64,000 bases of DNA, from positions 12,523,501-12,587,500 of the forward strand of contig NW_026947506.1 in the NCBI RefSeq assembly GCF_034190915.1, in the 5' to 3' direction. Below, piece after piece: positions 35,352-46,405 of the stretch. Position 1 is the stretch's first letter, and each line of letters begins with the position of its first letter. The notes below the pieces were generated by a model. It had not been told where the DNA came from, did no database searches, and saw only the letters and a list, made by a program, of their open reading frames with translations. The translations under genes were made by a program, and so were the position numbers. The stretch comes from Cavia porcellus (Eukaryota; Chordata; Mammalia; Rodentia; Caviidae).

Positions 35352-36287
35352 TCATTAACATGAGCCAATTAACATGACTATATGGACATGGTGTATCTGA
35401 AAGTTTTTTCCTTTTTCTACAGTTTTAAGTGATTAATACAACTCACAGTGGTTATATAACTGGCAATCTTTAAAGTTGTATACATCAGTCATTATAAACA
35501 TAAAATAATTGTTTTGAGTGTATAATTTAGCAGGAAGTAGACATTGCCATGGCAGTAGGGTATCTCAAATAACAGAGACGGTTCACTTAAAATTTTTTAG
35601 AAAAATATCTATATTCTGTGCTCCTTGAACAATTTTTCTTTAGATAAACTGTGTATTTTTGCCAGTTTCTACAAAGCTTCTATTATACTATTGAAAGATG
35701 TCTGTAGGCCTCTAAAACCTTGTCTACATTTAGATGTTTTCTCCTGTTTTCAAATTTATATGAAGATTTATTTTTATCTTAGGATTAGACTCACTGCATT
35801 GACACTGATAGAGTGAAACAACAGTCCACTGAATTAATTTCCATTGTATACTCATGGCACTGAGCATGTGAATCACTAAGGATGGAAATTAGCTTCATAC
35901 ATACACAGGAATGAGCACTGTTAGAATGTTCTGGTGTAGCAGAGTAGCAGAATATAAGAAAAAGTAAAAGGGGCCTTTTTATTTAGAAATGTGGAGAGGA
36001 GCCCACAGCCACCAAGAGTTTTGCTTTTTTGTGTGTGTGATTGATTGTGGAGTTATGGGGTATATGTGACTTGTGACTGGATGTGATGCTTGGAGTGGAC
36101 ATTGATGTCATGTAAGGAGCTGATTGGAATTTTATTTGGGCCCTGAGAAAGAAATGAGAAGGTTCTATTCAGGGAAAACAGAGAAAGTAGATATACAGGT
36201 AAGCATCCCTGATTGGGTCTTCCACCCTAATGAACTGCCACCATAATGTTCTGCAATTGATTCTTGGGAAAACTCTTTCAGTACATC
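35352..36287. other. Unassigned flank of the gammaretrovirus-like provirus
   Basis: No gene or element recognised. The last bases before the LTR are catc, one half of a possible 4-bp target duplication whose partner is lost. Confidence 0.4.
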
Positions 36288-36786
36288 TGTTAGGGCCGCC
36301 GCTGCAGGGAAAGAGACCCCAAGGACTCAATTCTTGGTGAGGAAAAAAAAGTTTATTTCCATTCGCATGGGGTCCCCCAGGTAAACGAATGCGGAGGGCC
36401 CTGAGGGGAATTTGTGCAGGGTTTTTAAGGGCACAAGTGGGAAGCAAGCAGGTTTACAGAAGCAGATCGCATTGGTTAATTTTGAACGGCGCAGGACTTT
36501 GGCAGATGCTGATTCAAGGGGTCTGGGGCTGAGTAACCATGGAGACTGAGGGTCCTGGTCTGATCTCAGAGTGCCAGGTACAACTCGGTCTCGTTTGAAC
36601 AGCACATTCCTTTACTTATCTTTTCCTTTACAGAGGACAGAACATCTTGTGGTTAATGACTAGCAAATGCATTCCTTCCTGTCCTGCTCCGATATCTCAA
36701 GGAAGAATTAGGGAGTGACACATTCCTTACAGCTCTGTTCTATAGCTCGGGGGGGTTACATCACAAACGGGGAGTTGATTCTCTCA
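36288..36786 (-). mobile_element. 3' LTR of the gammaretrovirus-like provirus
   Basis: In minus-strand sense it runs from TGAGAGAATC, right after the polypurine tract, to CCCTAACA, 499 bp. Regulatory signals in order: CCAAT (complement of 36,471-36,475), a TTAAAAA TATA-like box (about 36,422-36,428), and AATAAA (complement of 36,352-36,357) just before a T-rich stretch. The U3-R-U5 layout is of normal size. No second copy is present for dating. Confidence 0.88.
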
Positions 36787-36803
36787 TTCCCCCCTTTTTT
36801 TTT
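36787..36803 (-). other. Polypurine tract
   Basis: In minus-strand sense: nine A, six G, then AA, immediately before the LTR start. This primes plus-strand DNA synthesis in retroviruses. Confidence 0.9.
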
Positions 36804-36820
36804 GCAAATGACTTTTAATC

Positions 36821-38643
36821 TTAAAGGTCCTGCATGGGTAAGGGATCATATTGTTGACGTAGCACCATAACTTTTACTTGAGAAATCTGGGCCCTCACAA
36901 ACCGTGTTACTCAGTTAATGAGGCAAGGGGCTATAGCCATGACTATAATGAATCCAGTCAGGGGTCCCAATAAAGGGAGAATATAGGGCAGGATTGATTC
37001 CCAGAAAGAGAACACTTTGGCTTCACTTGAAAGGGGCTCTCGAGATCTGATTCTCTCTCTCAACTTTTCCATTGCATCTTTTACAATCCCAGTATGATCA
37101 GTGTAAAAACAACATTCTTCTCTAAGTGTGGTGCAGAGACCCCCTTCTTTTAAAAACAAAAGATCTAAGCCTCTTCTGTTTTGTAACACTACCTCAGATA
37201 GAGACGAGAGAGATTGTTGTAATGCAGTTATAGATGTCTCTAGGGCCTGTAGATCCTGGCTCACAACTGCAAGAAGCTGCTGGCGGGACTGGTGCCCAGT
37301 AATGAGGGCTGCTGTACCAGTTCCTATCCCCCCTGCCACACCTATCCCTAATAAGACTGCCAGGGTCAGGGAGACAGGTTCCCGTTTATATCGACCTTTC
37401 ATGAGGGGGAGCATGTCAGGAGGGAGATATTTAATGCGTGGCATAAGGTCTATGAGGATGCAGGAGCTGTCCCCTGCAAGGAGTACATTTGTGGAAACAC
37501 AAGGGGTGAGCCCCGTAGTACATAACCAGAATGCCCCGGTGGGAGGGATGAGGTACTGGTTTCTGGGGAAGGAATGGGTGTGTGTGAGGCAGCAATGGCG
37601 TAGGTCTGCAGGCCAATTATCAAGTGTCCCTATACAGGTTCCTCGGCTAGCGAGGCCAGGTAAAGGAACGGTGTGGAACACATGATCCCAATCGCACTGG
37701 TCGGAATTGGGGGTCAGCGTATAGGAATCATTTAGAGCAGTCCCCTCATAATATGGAGGGTTAGCACTTAGACATAACCAACAAGCTTGGGCTAGGTCTG
37801 GATGGGTAAGATTAAGGGCTTTATGAGCCCCAAGTATAAGGCTAAGAAGAGAGCTCACAGTTGGAGGGACGAGTCCCGACTCAGGAGGATTAGTTAAATC
37901 CCTGGAGGGGGTGCGAGGTGAGGTCATGTGTTCTCGATTTTGGGTAGCCTTGGGCCCCGGGGATAAAAGTCTTTTAGCAGTTGTTGGGGCCAGTGGTGGT
38001 GGTGGGGACGGCCTTGTTTCCGGTTTTAATTCCTTTTTGATAAATATCCCCCTGAGTCTTTTCCACTTTGATAATATCTAAACCCCCAAGTTTTTCCTGT
38101 GATCCATGAAGGCTCTTGGGGGGTGAGGACCGTGAGTTGTAGGTATAGGCAGGGTCCAGGTCCCTGGCTCGACTCGGTGTTCCAAGCCCCACCATAACAA
38201 GTGGGGGGCTTTGGGCAAGCTCCAGTCAACCTTGAAAGACTAATGTGTTGGTCCCTTATGGTGGGTGTCCACGCAGTGGCCACCATCTCACATCCCCAGT
38301 AAGCACAGTAATATTCTCCTGGGGAGTTACAATAGGTTCTCCCTTCTACTGAAGTTGGGCATAGGTAAACACCCTGAGATGGATCCATACAGGGGGCTTG
38401 AGGGACAATATCGCAGGAAAAGAAGGCAAAAGTGGGATTACCTGATCCTTCCCACTTGCCGACCACCTCTTGGTTGTCCCACTTAATCAATGACCAGATC
38501 CAAGGGCGATGGGGGTTAGCTATTGTAGGGGTGACTAACACTAACATGAGTAATTTCATTATAGCCCAGGGGGTTACAATCTGGGGTTTTTGCTGGGTCA
38601 TCTTGTAACAATACACAAGGGGAATGTACAGAAACAGCATCAA
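36821..38643 (-). pseudogene. env: Gammaretrovirus-like env, one frame change and a late stop
   Basis: Env mediates receptor binding and membrane fusion. The first open part (38,643-38,026) has a likely signal peptide (from the Met at 38,601, hydrophobic MKLLMLVLVTPTIA) and a Cys-rich receptor-binding domain. The frame changes near a run of five C (38,048-38,052), at the start of a proline-rich hinge. The second part (ORF 37,927-36,911, open further upstream) has the SU motif CWLC, a furin-type site RYKR, a hydrophobic fusion peptide, the LQNRRGLDLLFLKEGGL immunosuppressive-type region with the CTTLREECC (CX6CC) motif, and a membrane anchor. A TGA at 36,911-36,913 comes right after the anchor; the frame beyond stays open for 29 codons to 36,821, so the cytoplasmic tail is lost. 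The start overlaps the pol end by four bases, as usual in the genus. Confidence 0.93.
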
Positions 38644-41600
38644 GGAGTCTTTTGGCTCAGTTTAAGTTTTAAGGGGTTATCAGACCATTTGAGTTCCCAG
38701 GAGTCGTCCTCTGGCGCTGAAGCAGGCTTTAGGTGTGACGCGTGGATCCAAGAGGCGATTCCGTCAACCTTTACCGCTGTAGGAGTAGTCAATAGGACCT
38801 GGTATGGTCCTTTCCAGTGAGGCTGCAGAGTCTCTTGTTGGTGGCGCCGGACGAACACAAAGTCTCCCACCTGGTACGGATGTGGCACGGGGAACTCACT
38901 GGGGGCGTAGGCCGAGGCTAGTTGCGTCCACACGTCCCTCTGTAGATTGTCGAGGGCGATGAGCCTGTCAGACAGGGAGGTTGGCAACAAGGCAGTATGT
39001 TCAGTTAAGGGAGTGAGATCCCGAATAGGGGGTGGAGTGCCAAAGAGGATCTCGAAGGGAGTAAGGTTAGGGGGTTTGGCAGACGGGGTGTTTCATGCGC
39101 GAAAAAGGGCATAAGGCAGGAGCATCGTCCAATCTTTTAAGCCAGTCTCATGAGCCAATTTAGTGAGGGTCTCCTTAATAGTTCTATTTATTCTTTCTAT
39201 CTGTCCTGAACTTTGGGGTCTATAAGCACAATGTAACTTCCTTCAATCCCCAATATGTTGGCCAGTCCCTGACTTACCTTAGCCACAAACGCCGGCCCAT
39301 TATCGGACCCTATTACCTTTGGCAATCCGAAGCGGGGAAAAATTTCTTCCATCAACTTTTTCGTTACCATGGCAGCAGTTTCCTTTTTGGTAGGAAAAGC
39401 CTCAGTCCATCCAGAAAAGGTGTCCACAAAAACTAGCAGATATTTTAGTCCACATCGGGCAGGTTTAACTTCTGTACAGTCCACTTCCCAGTATTGTCCA
39501 GGCCTGGTACCACGTAGCCTTTTGCCGGGGGCCAGCTTGGCAGGGTAGGCATTGGTCAATTGACATGCCTCACAATTAGTCACAACCCACGTGGTGACCT
39601 GGCGTATGGCAGTGGGGGATGCCCCCGGGAAGTCTTGGCGTTGGGCCAGTAGGCACAGCTTTTTAACTCCCAAATGGGTGAGCCGGTGGGCCTGTTGCAT
39701 GTAAGTAGTCAGGTCAGATGCCTCAGGGGTTTGGTTAATCTGAGCTTTCTCTTTGGGAGGAGAATCTTTGATATCAGTCACCAACATCTGTGAGCCTCCC
39801 ATGGCTGCAGATTTTGCTGCCTGATCGGCCAGATTGTTTCCCTTCGTGACAGGATCAGTCCCTTTTTGGTGGCTATTACAGTGTATTATCGCCACCTTCT
39901 GAGGTAACATAACTGCAGCTAGCAATTGAAGGATTTCCTGTTTGTGTTTTATTGCTTTGCCTGCGGAGGTCAGAAGTCCCCGCTGGCGGTATATGGCCCC
40001 ATGGATGTGGGCCGTTGCAAAAGCATATCAGCTATCCGTGTAAATGTTTGCCCGCTTTCCTTTGGCGAGCTCCAGAGCCTTAGTCAAAGCAATCAGTTCG
40101 GCCTTTTGGGCCGAGGACCCGTCCTCTAGTCTGGCTGTCCAGATAACATTGGAATGATCAGTCACAGCCGCCCCCGCATACCGCTTACCTTGAATTAAGA
40201 AGCTACTCCCGTCAGTGAAGTAAGTCACCTCTGCATCGGGTAGGGGGTAATCCAATAAGTCCGGTCGTACTCCAGCCTCTTCTGCCAAGATGTCCTGGCA
40301 GATATGGAGGATGGGTTCCGGAGCTTCTTCCGGCAGCAGGGTCGCCGGGTTGAGAGTCACCGGGGGTCCAAAAGTTATTTTGTCCTTGTTGAGCAAGAGA
40401 CTCTGATAATGAGTAACTCTGGCATTTGAGAGCCACCTGTCTGGAGGTTGGCGGATGATGCTTTCTAGCGTATGCGGGGCAATGATTGTTATTTTTTGTC
40501 CCAAAGTCAATTTATCAGCATCCTTGATGAGCAAGGCAGCCACTGCGATGGCCTTTAAGCAGGGCGGCCACCCGCTCACCACAGTGTCCAGTCTTTTTGA
40601 GAGGTAGGCCACCGGACGCCTCCATGGCCCAAAGGCCTGGGTTAGTACTCCTCTCGCTATTCCTTTCTTCTCTTCAATGAAGAGAGTAAAGGGTTTATCC
40701 ACATTAGGAAGGGCCAGGGCTGGAGCGGATAGGAGGGCCCGCTTGATGGCATCAAAGGCCTGCTGGTGGTCTTTTTCCCAAACAAAGGGAGATCCCCCCT
40801 TCAGTGACGGGTATAGGGGAGCTGCCAAGGTTGCGAACCCAGGGATCCACAACTGGCAAAACCCCGCGGTACCCAGGAATTCTCGTAATTGTTTTTGGCT
40901 CTTCGGAGGGGGAATCTGGACCACAGTCTGTTTTCTAGCCTCAGTGAGCCATCTTTTCCCCCCTTTTAAGGAGTAGCCCAGGAAAATTACCTCTCGTTTA
41001 CAAATTTGAGCCTTTTTTGCTGATGCCCTATATCCCAGGATAGCCAACTCACGTAAAAGATCCTGAGTTCCACTGGTGCAGTCACCCTCAGAGTCCGCGG
41101 CCAGCAGCAAGTCATCTACATATTGAAGGAGGGTGAGGTTCGGGTGTTGAGCCTGAAAGGGGGCTAAATCCTTGTGTAGAGCCTCATCAAAGATGGTCGG
41201 GCTATTTTTGAAGCCCTGTGGGAGGCGTGTCCAGGTCAATTGTCCGGTGGACCCAGTCTCGGGGTCTGTCCATTCAAACGCAAACAAGGGCTGGCTATCT
41301 TTGTGCAAAGGCAAACAGAAAAAGGCATCCTTTAAATCCGGAACAGTGTACCAAGTCCTTGACAGATTCAAACCGCTGAGGAGATTATAAGGATTGGGTA
41401 CGGTGGGGTGAATGTCCTCCACCCTGCTGTTGACCTCCCTCAAGTCCTGTACCGGTCTGTAGTCATTTGCCCCGGGCTTTTTGACCAGGAGCAGCGGAGT
41501 ATTCCATGCAGACCGACAAGGAGTTAATACCCCTTGGTCTAAAAGTCTCTGTATGTGTACCTTGATCCCTAGGTGAGCTTCTCTATTAATGGGATATTGT

Positions 41601-42151
41601 TTAACTCGAATAGGGGAGGTGGTGGCTTTTAGAGTAACCACCACAGGCGGTTGCTGGCTTGCCAGCCCGAGCCCAGCTGTCTCGGCCCAGGAGTCTTTAA
41701 AATCAGTTAGCCAGGCAGGGGCGATGGGCTGGAGGTCTCGGTGGTCATAGAGCCTATACTCATCTTCCAATTTTAGAGATAACACTGTAACCATGGGTTG
41801 CCCAACCTTTGGGTTACAGAATGTCACCTGAGGTCCTTGGGGCTCAAAGGAGATTTTCGCCCCCAGTTTGGTTAATAAGTCTCGTCCCAGGAGGGGAGCC
41901 GGGCATTCAGGAATAACCAGGAAGGAGTGTTTTACTTTTCCTTTGCCTAGGTCAACTGTGCGCTCGGTGGTCCACGAGCGATATTTGCTCCCGTTAGCCC
42001 CTTGAACTAGAGATTTCTTAGTTGAAAGGGCCCCTAAGGGGGCCTGAAGAGCCGAGTAAACAGCTCCCATATCGACCTCGAATTCTACGGGAGTCCCCTC
42101 CACTTTAAACATTACCCTGAGCTCGGGGAGGGGGTCCAAGCCCCGAAGTCC
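38640..42151 (-). pseudogene. pol: Gammaretrovirus-like pro-pol, in the gag frame, three breaks
   Basis: Pol supplies protease, reverse transcriptase-RNase H and integrase. It continues the gag frame after the gag amber codon. Protease: the active-site box reads VDMGAVYS, keeping Asp but with Met in place of the usual Thr. [18 protein letters not shown] and the catalytic YVDD ([13 protein letters not shown]). RNase H: YFTDGSS, AELIAL and IYTDS are present, but a TGA at 40,028-40,030 follows TDS directly. The same frame resumes and is open (ORF 39,925-39,197) with SHQKG and LADQAA, the integrase HHCC finger, and DCTE and GSDNGPAF core motifs. A frame change near 39,240 and a second TGA at 39,093-39,095 precede the integrase C-terminus (38,990-38,640), which has the GPYQVLLTTPTAVKVDGI-type gammaretroviral domain. 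Confidence 0.95.
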
Positions 42152-43792
42152 CTAGTCCTCTTCATCTAAGGCAAGCATGGGGGCTCGGGGCAGCTGCGAG
42201 GACTGTTTTTCTCGTTCCTCTCTGGCTTGTTTCTTTCTCAATTTCTCACAGTCTTTGATCAGGTGTCCTTTTTCCTTACAATATGCACATTGGTCAGGGT
42301 CTAATGGGGGGCGAGTGGGCTTTCCCTTTCCTGTCTCAGGTTTTCCCTGAATAACTGTGGCCAACATTTTAGCTAATTCCTTGTTTCGTCTTTTGTCCCT
42401 GGCTAACTCTTTTTCCTCTTCTGTCTCCCATTTATAGTAGACTTTTTCAGCTTCCTTAACAAGATCCCTCAGAGTTAGGTCTTGCAGACCATCTAGCCTT
42501 TGGAGCTTACGTCTTATATCAGGAGCCGATTGTCCTATGAAGGCCATGGCTATTGAGCCCTGTCGGCCTTCCTCTTCAGGGTTAAAAGGCGTGTACCGCT
42601 GGTAAGCTTCCATCAGGCGTTCCAGAAAAACTGAGGGAGTCTCAGTAGGCCCTTGGGTAACTTCCCTTACCTTGGCCAAATTAGTGGGGTGCCTTGCGGC
42701 CGCCTGGAAACCTGCCATTAGAGTCTGGTGATAGATAGAAAGATGCTGCCTACTGGTAGGTGAGTTGGGGTCCCAGTTGGGGCGTTTTAAGGGGAAGAAA
42801 TCATCAATCAGGTCTGGTCTCTGGGTGGGTCTGCCGTTTTCTCCGGGAACAGTTTTTCGGGCTTCCAGAAGGATGCGGTCTCTCTCCTCGGTGGTGAACA
42901 GGACCCCTAGAAGCTGCTGGCAGTCATCCCATGTGGGTTGGTGGGAGAACATGATAGAATCCATTAAACCTGTTAACTTAGACGGATCATCAGAGAAAGG
43001 AGGGTTATTGTTTTTCCAGTTATAGAGATCTGAGGTAGAAAAAGGCCAGTACTGTAAAGCGGGCATCTGCCCTCCATCCGACCCATCATCTATCATGGGC
43101 CCGTAGGGGCGAAGGGGGAGGGTAACAACCGGGTCCTCAGGCTGTAGCTTGCTTCGAGTGTTCTGGGCTGGGCCTGTGGGCCCCGGAGGTGTAGACCCAG
43201 AGCAAGCCATCGTAGGGAGCGGGGGATACAGAGGGGATGTGGGTATCGGAGGAGAAGAGGGGTTCGGTTCAGGTGAAGAGGGTGCTGAAGGAGAAGGAGC
43301 ACTCGATCTGGACGAGGAGGCTGGAGGAGAGAGTGGGTACGGAGGAGGTTGAGTCAGCTGGGAGGGAGGAGACCGGTCATAGTCGAGCAAAGGTAGATCA
43401 GGCTGAGACTCGGGCAGGACCGGAGCCGGAGCGGAAGCGGGAGGTCCTTTCAGAGCTAAGAGTTTTGGTATAGAGGAGTCAGAAGGGGGAAGAAAGGGTT
43501 TCACCCACGGTGGCGGTTCCTCCCTGAGGTCCTGCCATACCAAGATGTAATCGACCTGATCAGGGTGGCCCCCTTGTCCTGGGCGGAAGATGATGTTCTT
43601 AACTGCTAGGATGAGGGGCAGATGGAAAGTCCCCTCTGGTGGCCATTCCACAGAGAAAGTAGGCCACTCAGTTGAGCAGAAATCCTGCCATTTACTCTTC
43701 TTGACCTGCAAGGAGAGATTGTGAGCCCTCTTCCGCACCTCTGACCAATGGTCGAGGGTGAGGGACAATGGGGATGAGGTCGACTGTCCCAT
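42152..43792 (-). CDS. gag: Gammaretrovirus-like Gag polyprotein, complete open frame
   Basis: Gag builds the virion core. The frame is uninterrupted for 546 codons and ends in TAG, the amber stop that gammaretroviruses read through to make Gag-Pol. Start MGQ gives a myristoylation Gly. Matrix occupies about residues 1-110. A proline-rich p12-like region holds candidate late-domain motifs PPPY (about 149-152), PSAP (about 166-169) and LYPPL (about 187-191), known binding motifs for Nedd4-type ligases, Tsg101 and ALIX. Capsid starts near PLRPYGP (about 225), with a major homology region near 378-400. Nucleocapsid has one CCHC knuckle, [14 protein letters not shown] (about 501-514). The next upstream codons in this frame hold a TAG nine bases before ATG, so ATG at 43,792 is the start. 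Intact despite decay of pol and env; expression is not shown. Confidence 0.93.
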   Translation of the reverse strand: MGQSTSSPLSLTLDHWSEVRKRAHNLSLQVKKSKWQDFCSTEWPTFSVEWPPEGTFHLPLILAVKNIIFRPGQGGHPDQVDYILVWQDLREEPPPWVKPFLPPSDSSIPKLLALKGPPASAPAPVLPESQPDLPLLDYDRSPPSQLTQPPPYPLSPPASSSRSSAPSPSAPSSPEPNPSSPPIPTSPLYPPLPTMACSGSTPPGPTGPAQNTRSKLQPEDPVVTLPLRPYGPMIDDGSDGGQMPALQYWPFSTSDLYNWKNNNPPFSDDPSKLTGLMDSIMFSHQPTWDDCQQLLGVLFTTEERDRILLEARKTVPGENGRPTQRPDLIDDFFPLKRPNWDPNSPTSRQHLSIYHQTLMAGFQAAARHPTNLAKVREVTQGPTETPSVFLERLMEAYQRYTPFNPEEEGRQGSIAMAFIGQSAPDIRRKLQRLDGLQDLTLRDLVKEAEKVYYKWETEEEKELARDKRRNKELAKMLATVIQGKPETGKGKPTRPPLDPDQCAYCKEKGHLIKDCEKLRKKQAREEREKQSSQLPRAPMLALDEED

Positions 43793-43910
43793 GATGTTCT
43801 ATGGTCACAGGGCGGTTAATGCAAGCGCGATACAACAAATAACTAAACACGACACCCACAACACACAGGACAAACAGGCCGGCCACTTCACTCTCACGCA
43901 TCAGTTCCAC
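43692..43910 (-). other. Leader open frame overlapping gag start, with a membrane segment
   Basis: A 72-codon ATG frame begins 118 bases before the gag ATG, in a different frame, and ends inside gag. Residues 10-28 (AGLFVLCVVGVVFSYLLYR) form a strong hydrophobic helix with following positive residues. Some gammaretroviruses make an upstream-extended glycosylated Gag whose leader crosses the membrane, but that form is in frame with gag, and this frame is not. It may be a frameshifted remnant of such a leader, a small separate protein, or chance. I cannot decide. Confidence 0.3.
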
Positions 43911-43990
43911 TCCAAATGAGCCACCTTACAGGGTGTCTCCAGATTGGCCCTGATGAGTCACCTCAGAGGATGTCTCCGAATTGGCCCGGA
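43793..43990 (-). other. Remaining provirus leader with a 38-bp direct repeat
   Basis: The leader upstream of gag keeps only about 200 bp. Plus-strand units gtgtctccagattggccc (about 43,933) and atgtctccgaattggccc (about 43,970) form a direct repeat with a period near 38. A GTAAG-like possible splice donor lies around 43,925-43,930 (minus strand). The leader ends where the LTR-family fragment begins; no primer-binding site is seen. Confidence 0.55.
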
Positions 43991-44405
43991 GGGACCACAG
44001 ATTGGGAATAAAACATGTGCTTAAATTGAAACAAATAGGAAGGAAGTCACATAGAAAGCAGGCATTGTTATGCAGCAGAGACTCTTCCCTTAGGGATTTG
44101 GGAGGGGGACTCACCACTGCATCAAGACAATAGGTACTATTGAGAATATCAGGCTCTAGAATAGGGATACATTTATTTGAATGGCAACTCCTGACTTCCT
44201 TAGAATTCTAGGGAACTATTTGTAATATCAATCTTTAGATAAGGTTACATTTGCTTGATCTTTTGTCTTCAGGCCTATCCCATTGTAGGAGATGTCTGTC
44301 TTCCCCAAAGTTGCAACATATCAGGGCTCCTGCATGGGCTCCTTTGAGGACCTAGCCCTGTCTCACTGCCAATAGTATTTAACTAACTCAGCTACCCTTA
44401 ATTGT
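43991..44405 (+). mobile_element. LTR fragment of the 34,430-35,351 family
   Basis: Direct-orientation match to about 34,440-34,760 (cacatagaaagcaggca, ggagatgtctgtctt, cctgtctcact, aactaactcagct). It abuts the truncated provirus leader. The provirus therefore lost its 5' end by deletion or recombination at this border, or inserted next to it and was then trimmed. Confidence 0.65.
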
Positions 44406-44629
44406 ATTGTTCGTAAAATTGAATACAGCTGTCTTGTGCTCTGGGTGAATGCTCTCAGGATGACAGTGTGCAATGTATATACCAGTGTTGCCCTCTGATT
44501 GACATGTTTTGAGATTTAGTTTTAGTTTAATTTTTCTCTTCATCACTGAAACAAAATGGATTTGGAAATGAAAAGCCTGAGGTTAAGCTCTTCAGTACAA
44601 ATTCTTCTCTGTTGAGCTGAGATAAACAT
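44406..44629. other. Short unassigned spacer
   Basis: Weak likeness to L1 3' UTR (ttgaatacagctgt, gatgacagtgtgcaatgt) in sense orientation; otherwise nothing. Confidence 0.35.
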
Positions 44630-46312
44630 GGTTGAATACAGCCAGCTCCAGAAATCTCTACACTACAATCTATCATTTGGGATTCTCTCTTGCTGGGAGG
44701 GGTTCCTTTGCCTGTTCATTCTTGACTCAGAAAGAGGGCAGTAGTGCAGAAATCAGTCAGTGATGAAGAGGCAGGCTATACCAATTGTCCAATCAGGCGG
44801 GTCATGGCAGGCAGTCTCTTGGGTCTTTTCCAGTGTTTAGGCATTATTTATCTGTTATGAGCACAATACTGGGACCAGAATGCTTGCTGGATCTCATTTA
44901 GTGCTTTTGATCTCCTGTGGCCTGATTAGCCACAGGATTAGCAAAGAACCAGAGTGACTCTGGAGCCACAGAATGGTGAGGTTGCAGATGGGAGTCCAGA
45001 AAGAGTGTGGAATTGGGCAAAATCAATTGCAAGGAGCTAGAAGCAGTTCCAGTGTCTGGAGCCTCAGGTACTTAGTTAGATTCATCTCCTGGGGTCCTCC
45101 ACCATTGACCATGAATCATCCACTGTCTCTTTTGCCTCTTTCTGGTGCAAGGGTGATTCTGGATCCTCAGAACCCTGTACTCACTATGACAGCAGCAGAC
45201 TTGAGTATCATCTTTGAAATTCTCTACTGCCCTGGCACCTCCACCAGCTTGGGCAGAGGAAGGAGTTTGGCAAGACCCTGACTGTGATGCATTTTGTAGC
45301 TGGAGCCACAGTACTGAACTTGGTCTTGGCTCTCATTCCTTTGAGCACCATATCTGGAGGATTTGACATTTATAAATATCTGTAATGCAGAGCATCATAA
45401 CCACAACTGCTCTTCTTTAACTTGTGTTTTTTTTTATATTTATAGTTATCACCTAAATTTATAGTATGTTCTCATATTTCCATCCTAATGACAAGTGTTT
45501 GCAAAGGTCCTGAGAATTCAGAGATGTGTAGTGATGTTCCTCAGTGGAGGCAGACTTCCCACACCCCTTGTGAACTGTTTATCATACAGAATGATGCAAA
45601 AAATTCTGAACATAACTTATTATTAGGTGACACCCCTGCTCACAGACTATGTTTGTGAGAACAGCCATAGAGTTTCAAATTCTGAGAAAAATGAATCAGA
45701 TATGAAAGTGTTAGCAAGGGCAGGATAAAGTCTGCTTGGTATGCACAGATTCCAGAATGAGCTGCCTGTTAAACCCTCATTTTAAAATGCCTAAATTTAA
45801 GCATTTGCATATACACATGATATCCTTCTGAATGTAAAGGAATGGGGGGGGGCATCTCTGAATTAACAGCTTCTTTAACAACTTGGGTGATGATAAACTG
45901 TCTAAATAGGGAAATGCTCTGTAATGGACTTTCCTGAATTGTGTAAAGGAGATGCTCTAAATAGAAATTGTTCAGGGATTTCAATAGTTAGGCATGAAGG
46001 GTTTTCAGCTTCAGGTGTATCAGAGGAGCATGGAAAGGATGTGGAAGTGATTGACATGATGCAGGGTGCCAAGAGCAGGACTTACAACAGAAAGGATTTT
46101 CCCTGAAATTCAGGTAGTTTTTAGGGTAAGCATCAAGTTTAATTTGGTTTCTGATTTCTTCCTTGAGAGGAATTACAGGAGCTCTTTCAACAGTCAGTAT
46201 GCCACATACCTCTCAACCAATGAATTCTGTGTTCCATCCTTGAGATCTAATTTGATTTTCTCTAATTATGCCCAAGTGTCATGAAGGTGGAATTTGAATC
46301 TCTCTCTCTTTC

Positions 46313-46405
46313 TTTTTTTTTTTTTTTTTTTTTTTGTACCAAGGATCAAAGTCATTACCTAATGCTTGCCTGGCAGGTGTTTATGCCACTGAACTAAATA
46401 CCCAT
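46313..46405 (-). repeat. ID-like SINE, antisense, shared
   Basis: A long T run, then gtaccaaggatcaaagtcat and tttatgccactgaactaaat: reversed SINE. Also at 54,786-54,865. Confidence 0.75.

Larger units (their letters stand above)
36288..43990 (-). mobile_element. Gammaretrovirus-like endogenous provirus (ERV1), 5' end lost
   Basis: Order in minus-strand sense: leader, gag, amber stop, pro-pol in the gag frame, env overlapping pol by 4 bases, polypurine tract, 3' LTR. One zinc knuckle, a PPPY motif, in-frame gag-pol, CWLC in SU and CX6CC in TM are all gammaretroviral. GC and CpG content is clearly higher than the flanks, which suggests a recent arrival. Five coding lesions are visible (two stops and one frame change in pol, one frame change and one stop in env), plus loss of the 5' LTR and primer-binding site. 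It has no counterpart elsewhere in the window. Confidence 0.95.

Noticed and set aside
37128..37685. 185-codon plus-strand open frame
   Set aside because: It lies antisense to the well-supported env frame and has no recognisable domain; GC-rich coding DNA gives such shadows.
44960..45300. Exon in block C (102-codon frame from 44,973)
   Set aside because: The frame is not maintained in copy 2 (about 53,490-53,780), and no known domain is visible.
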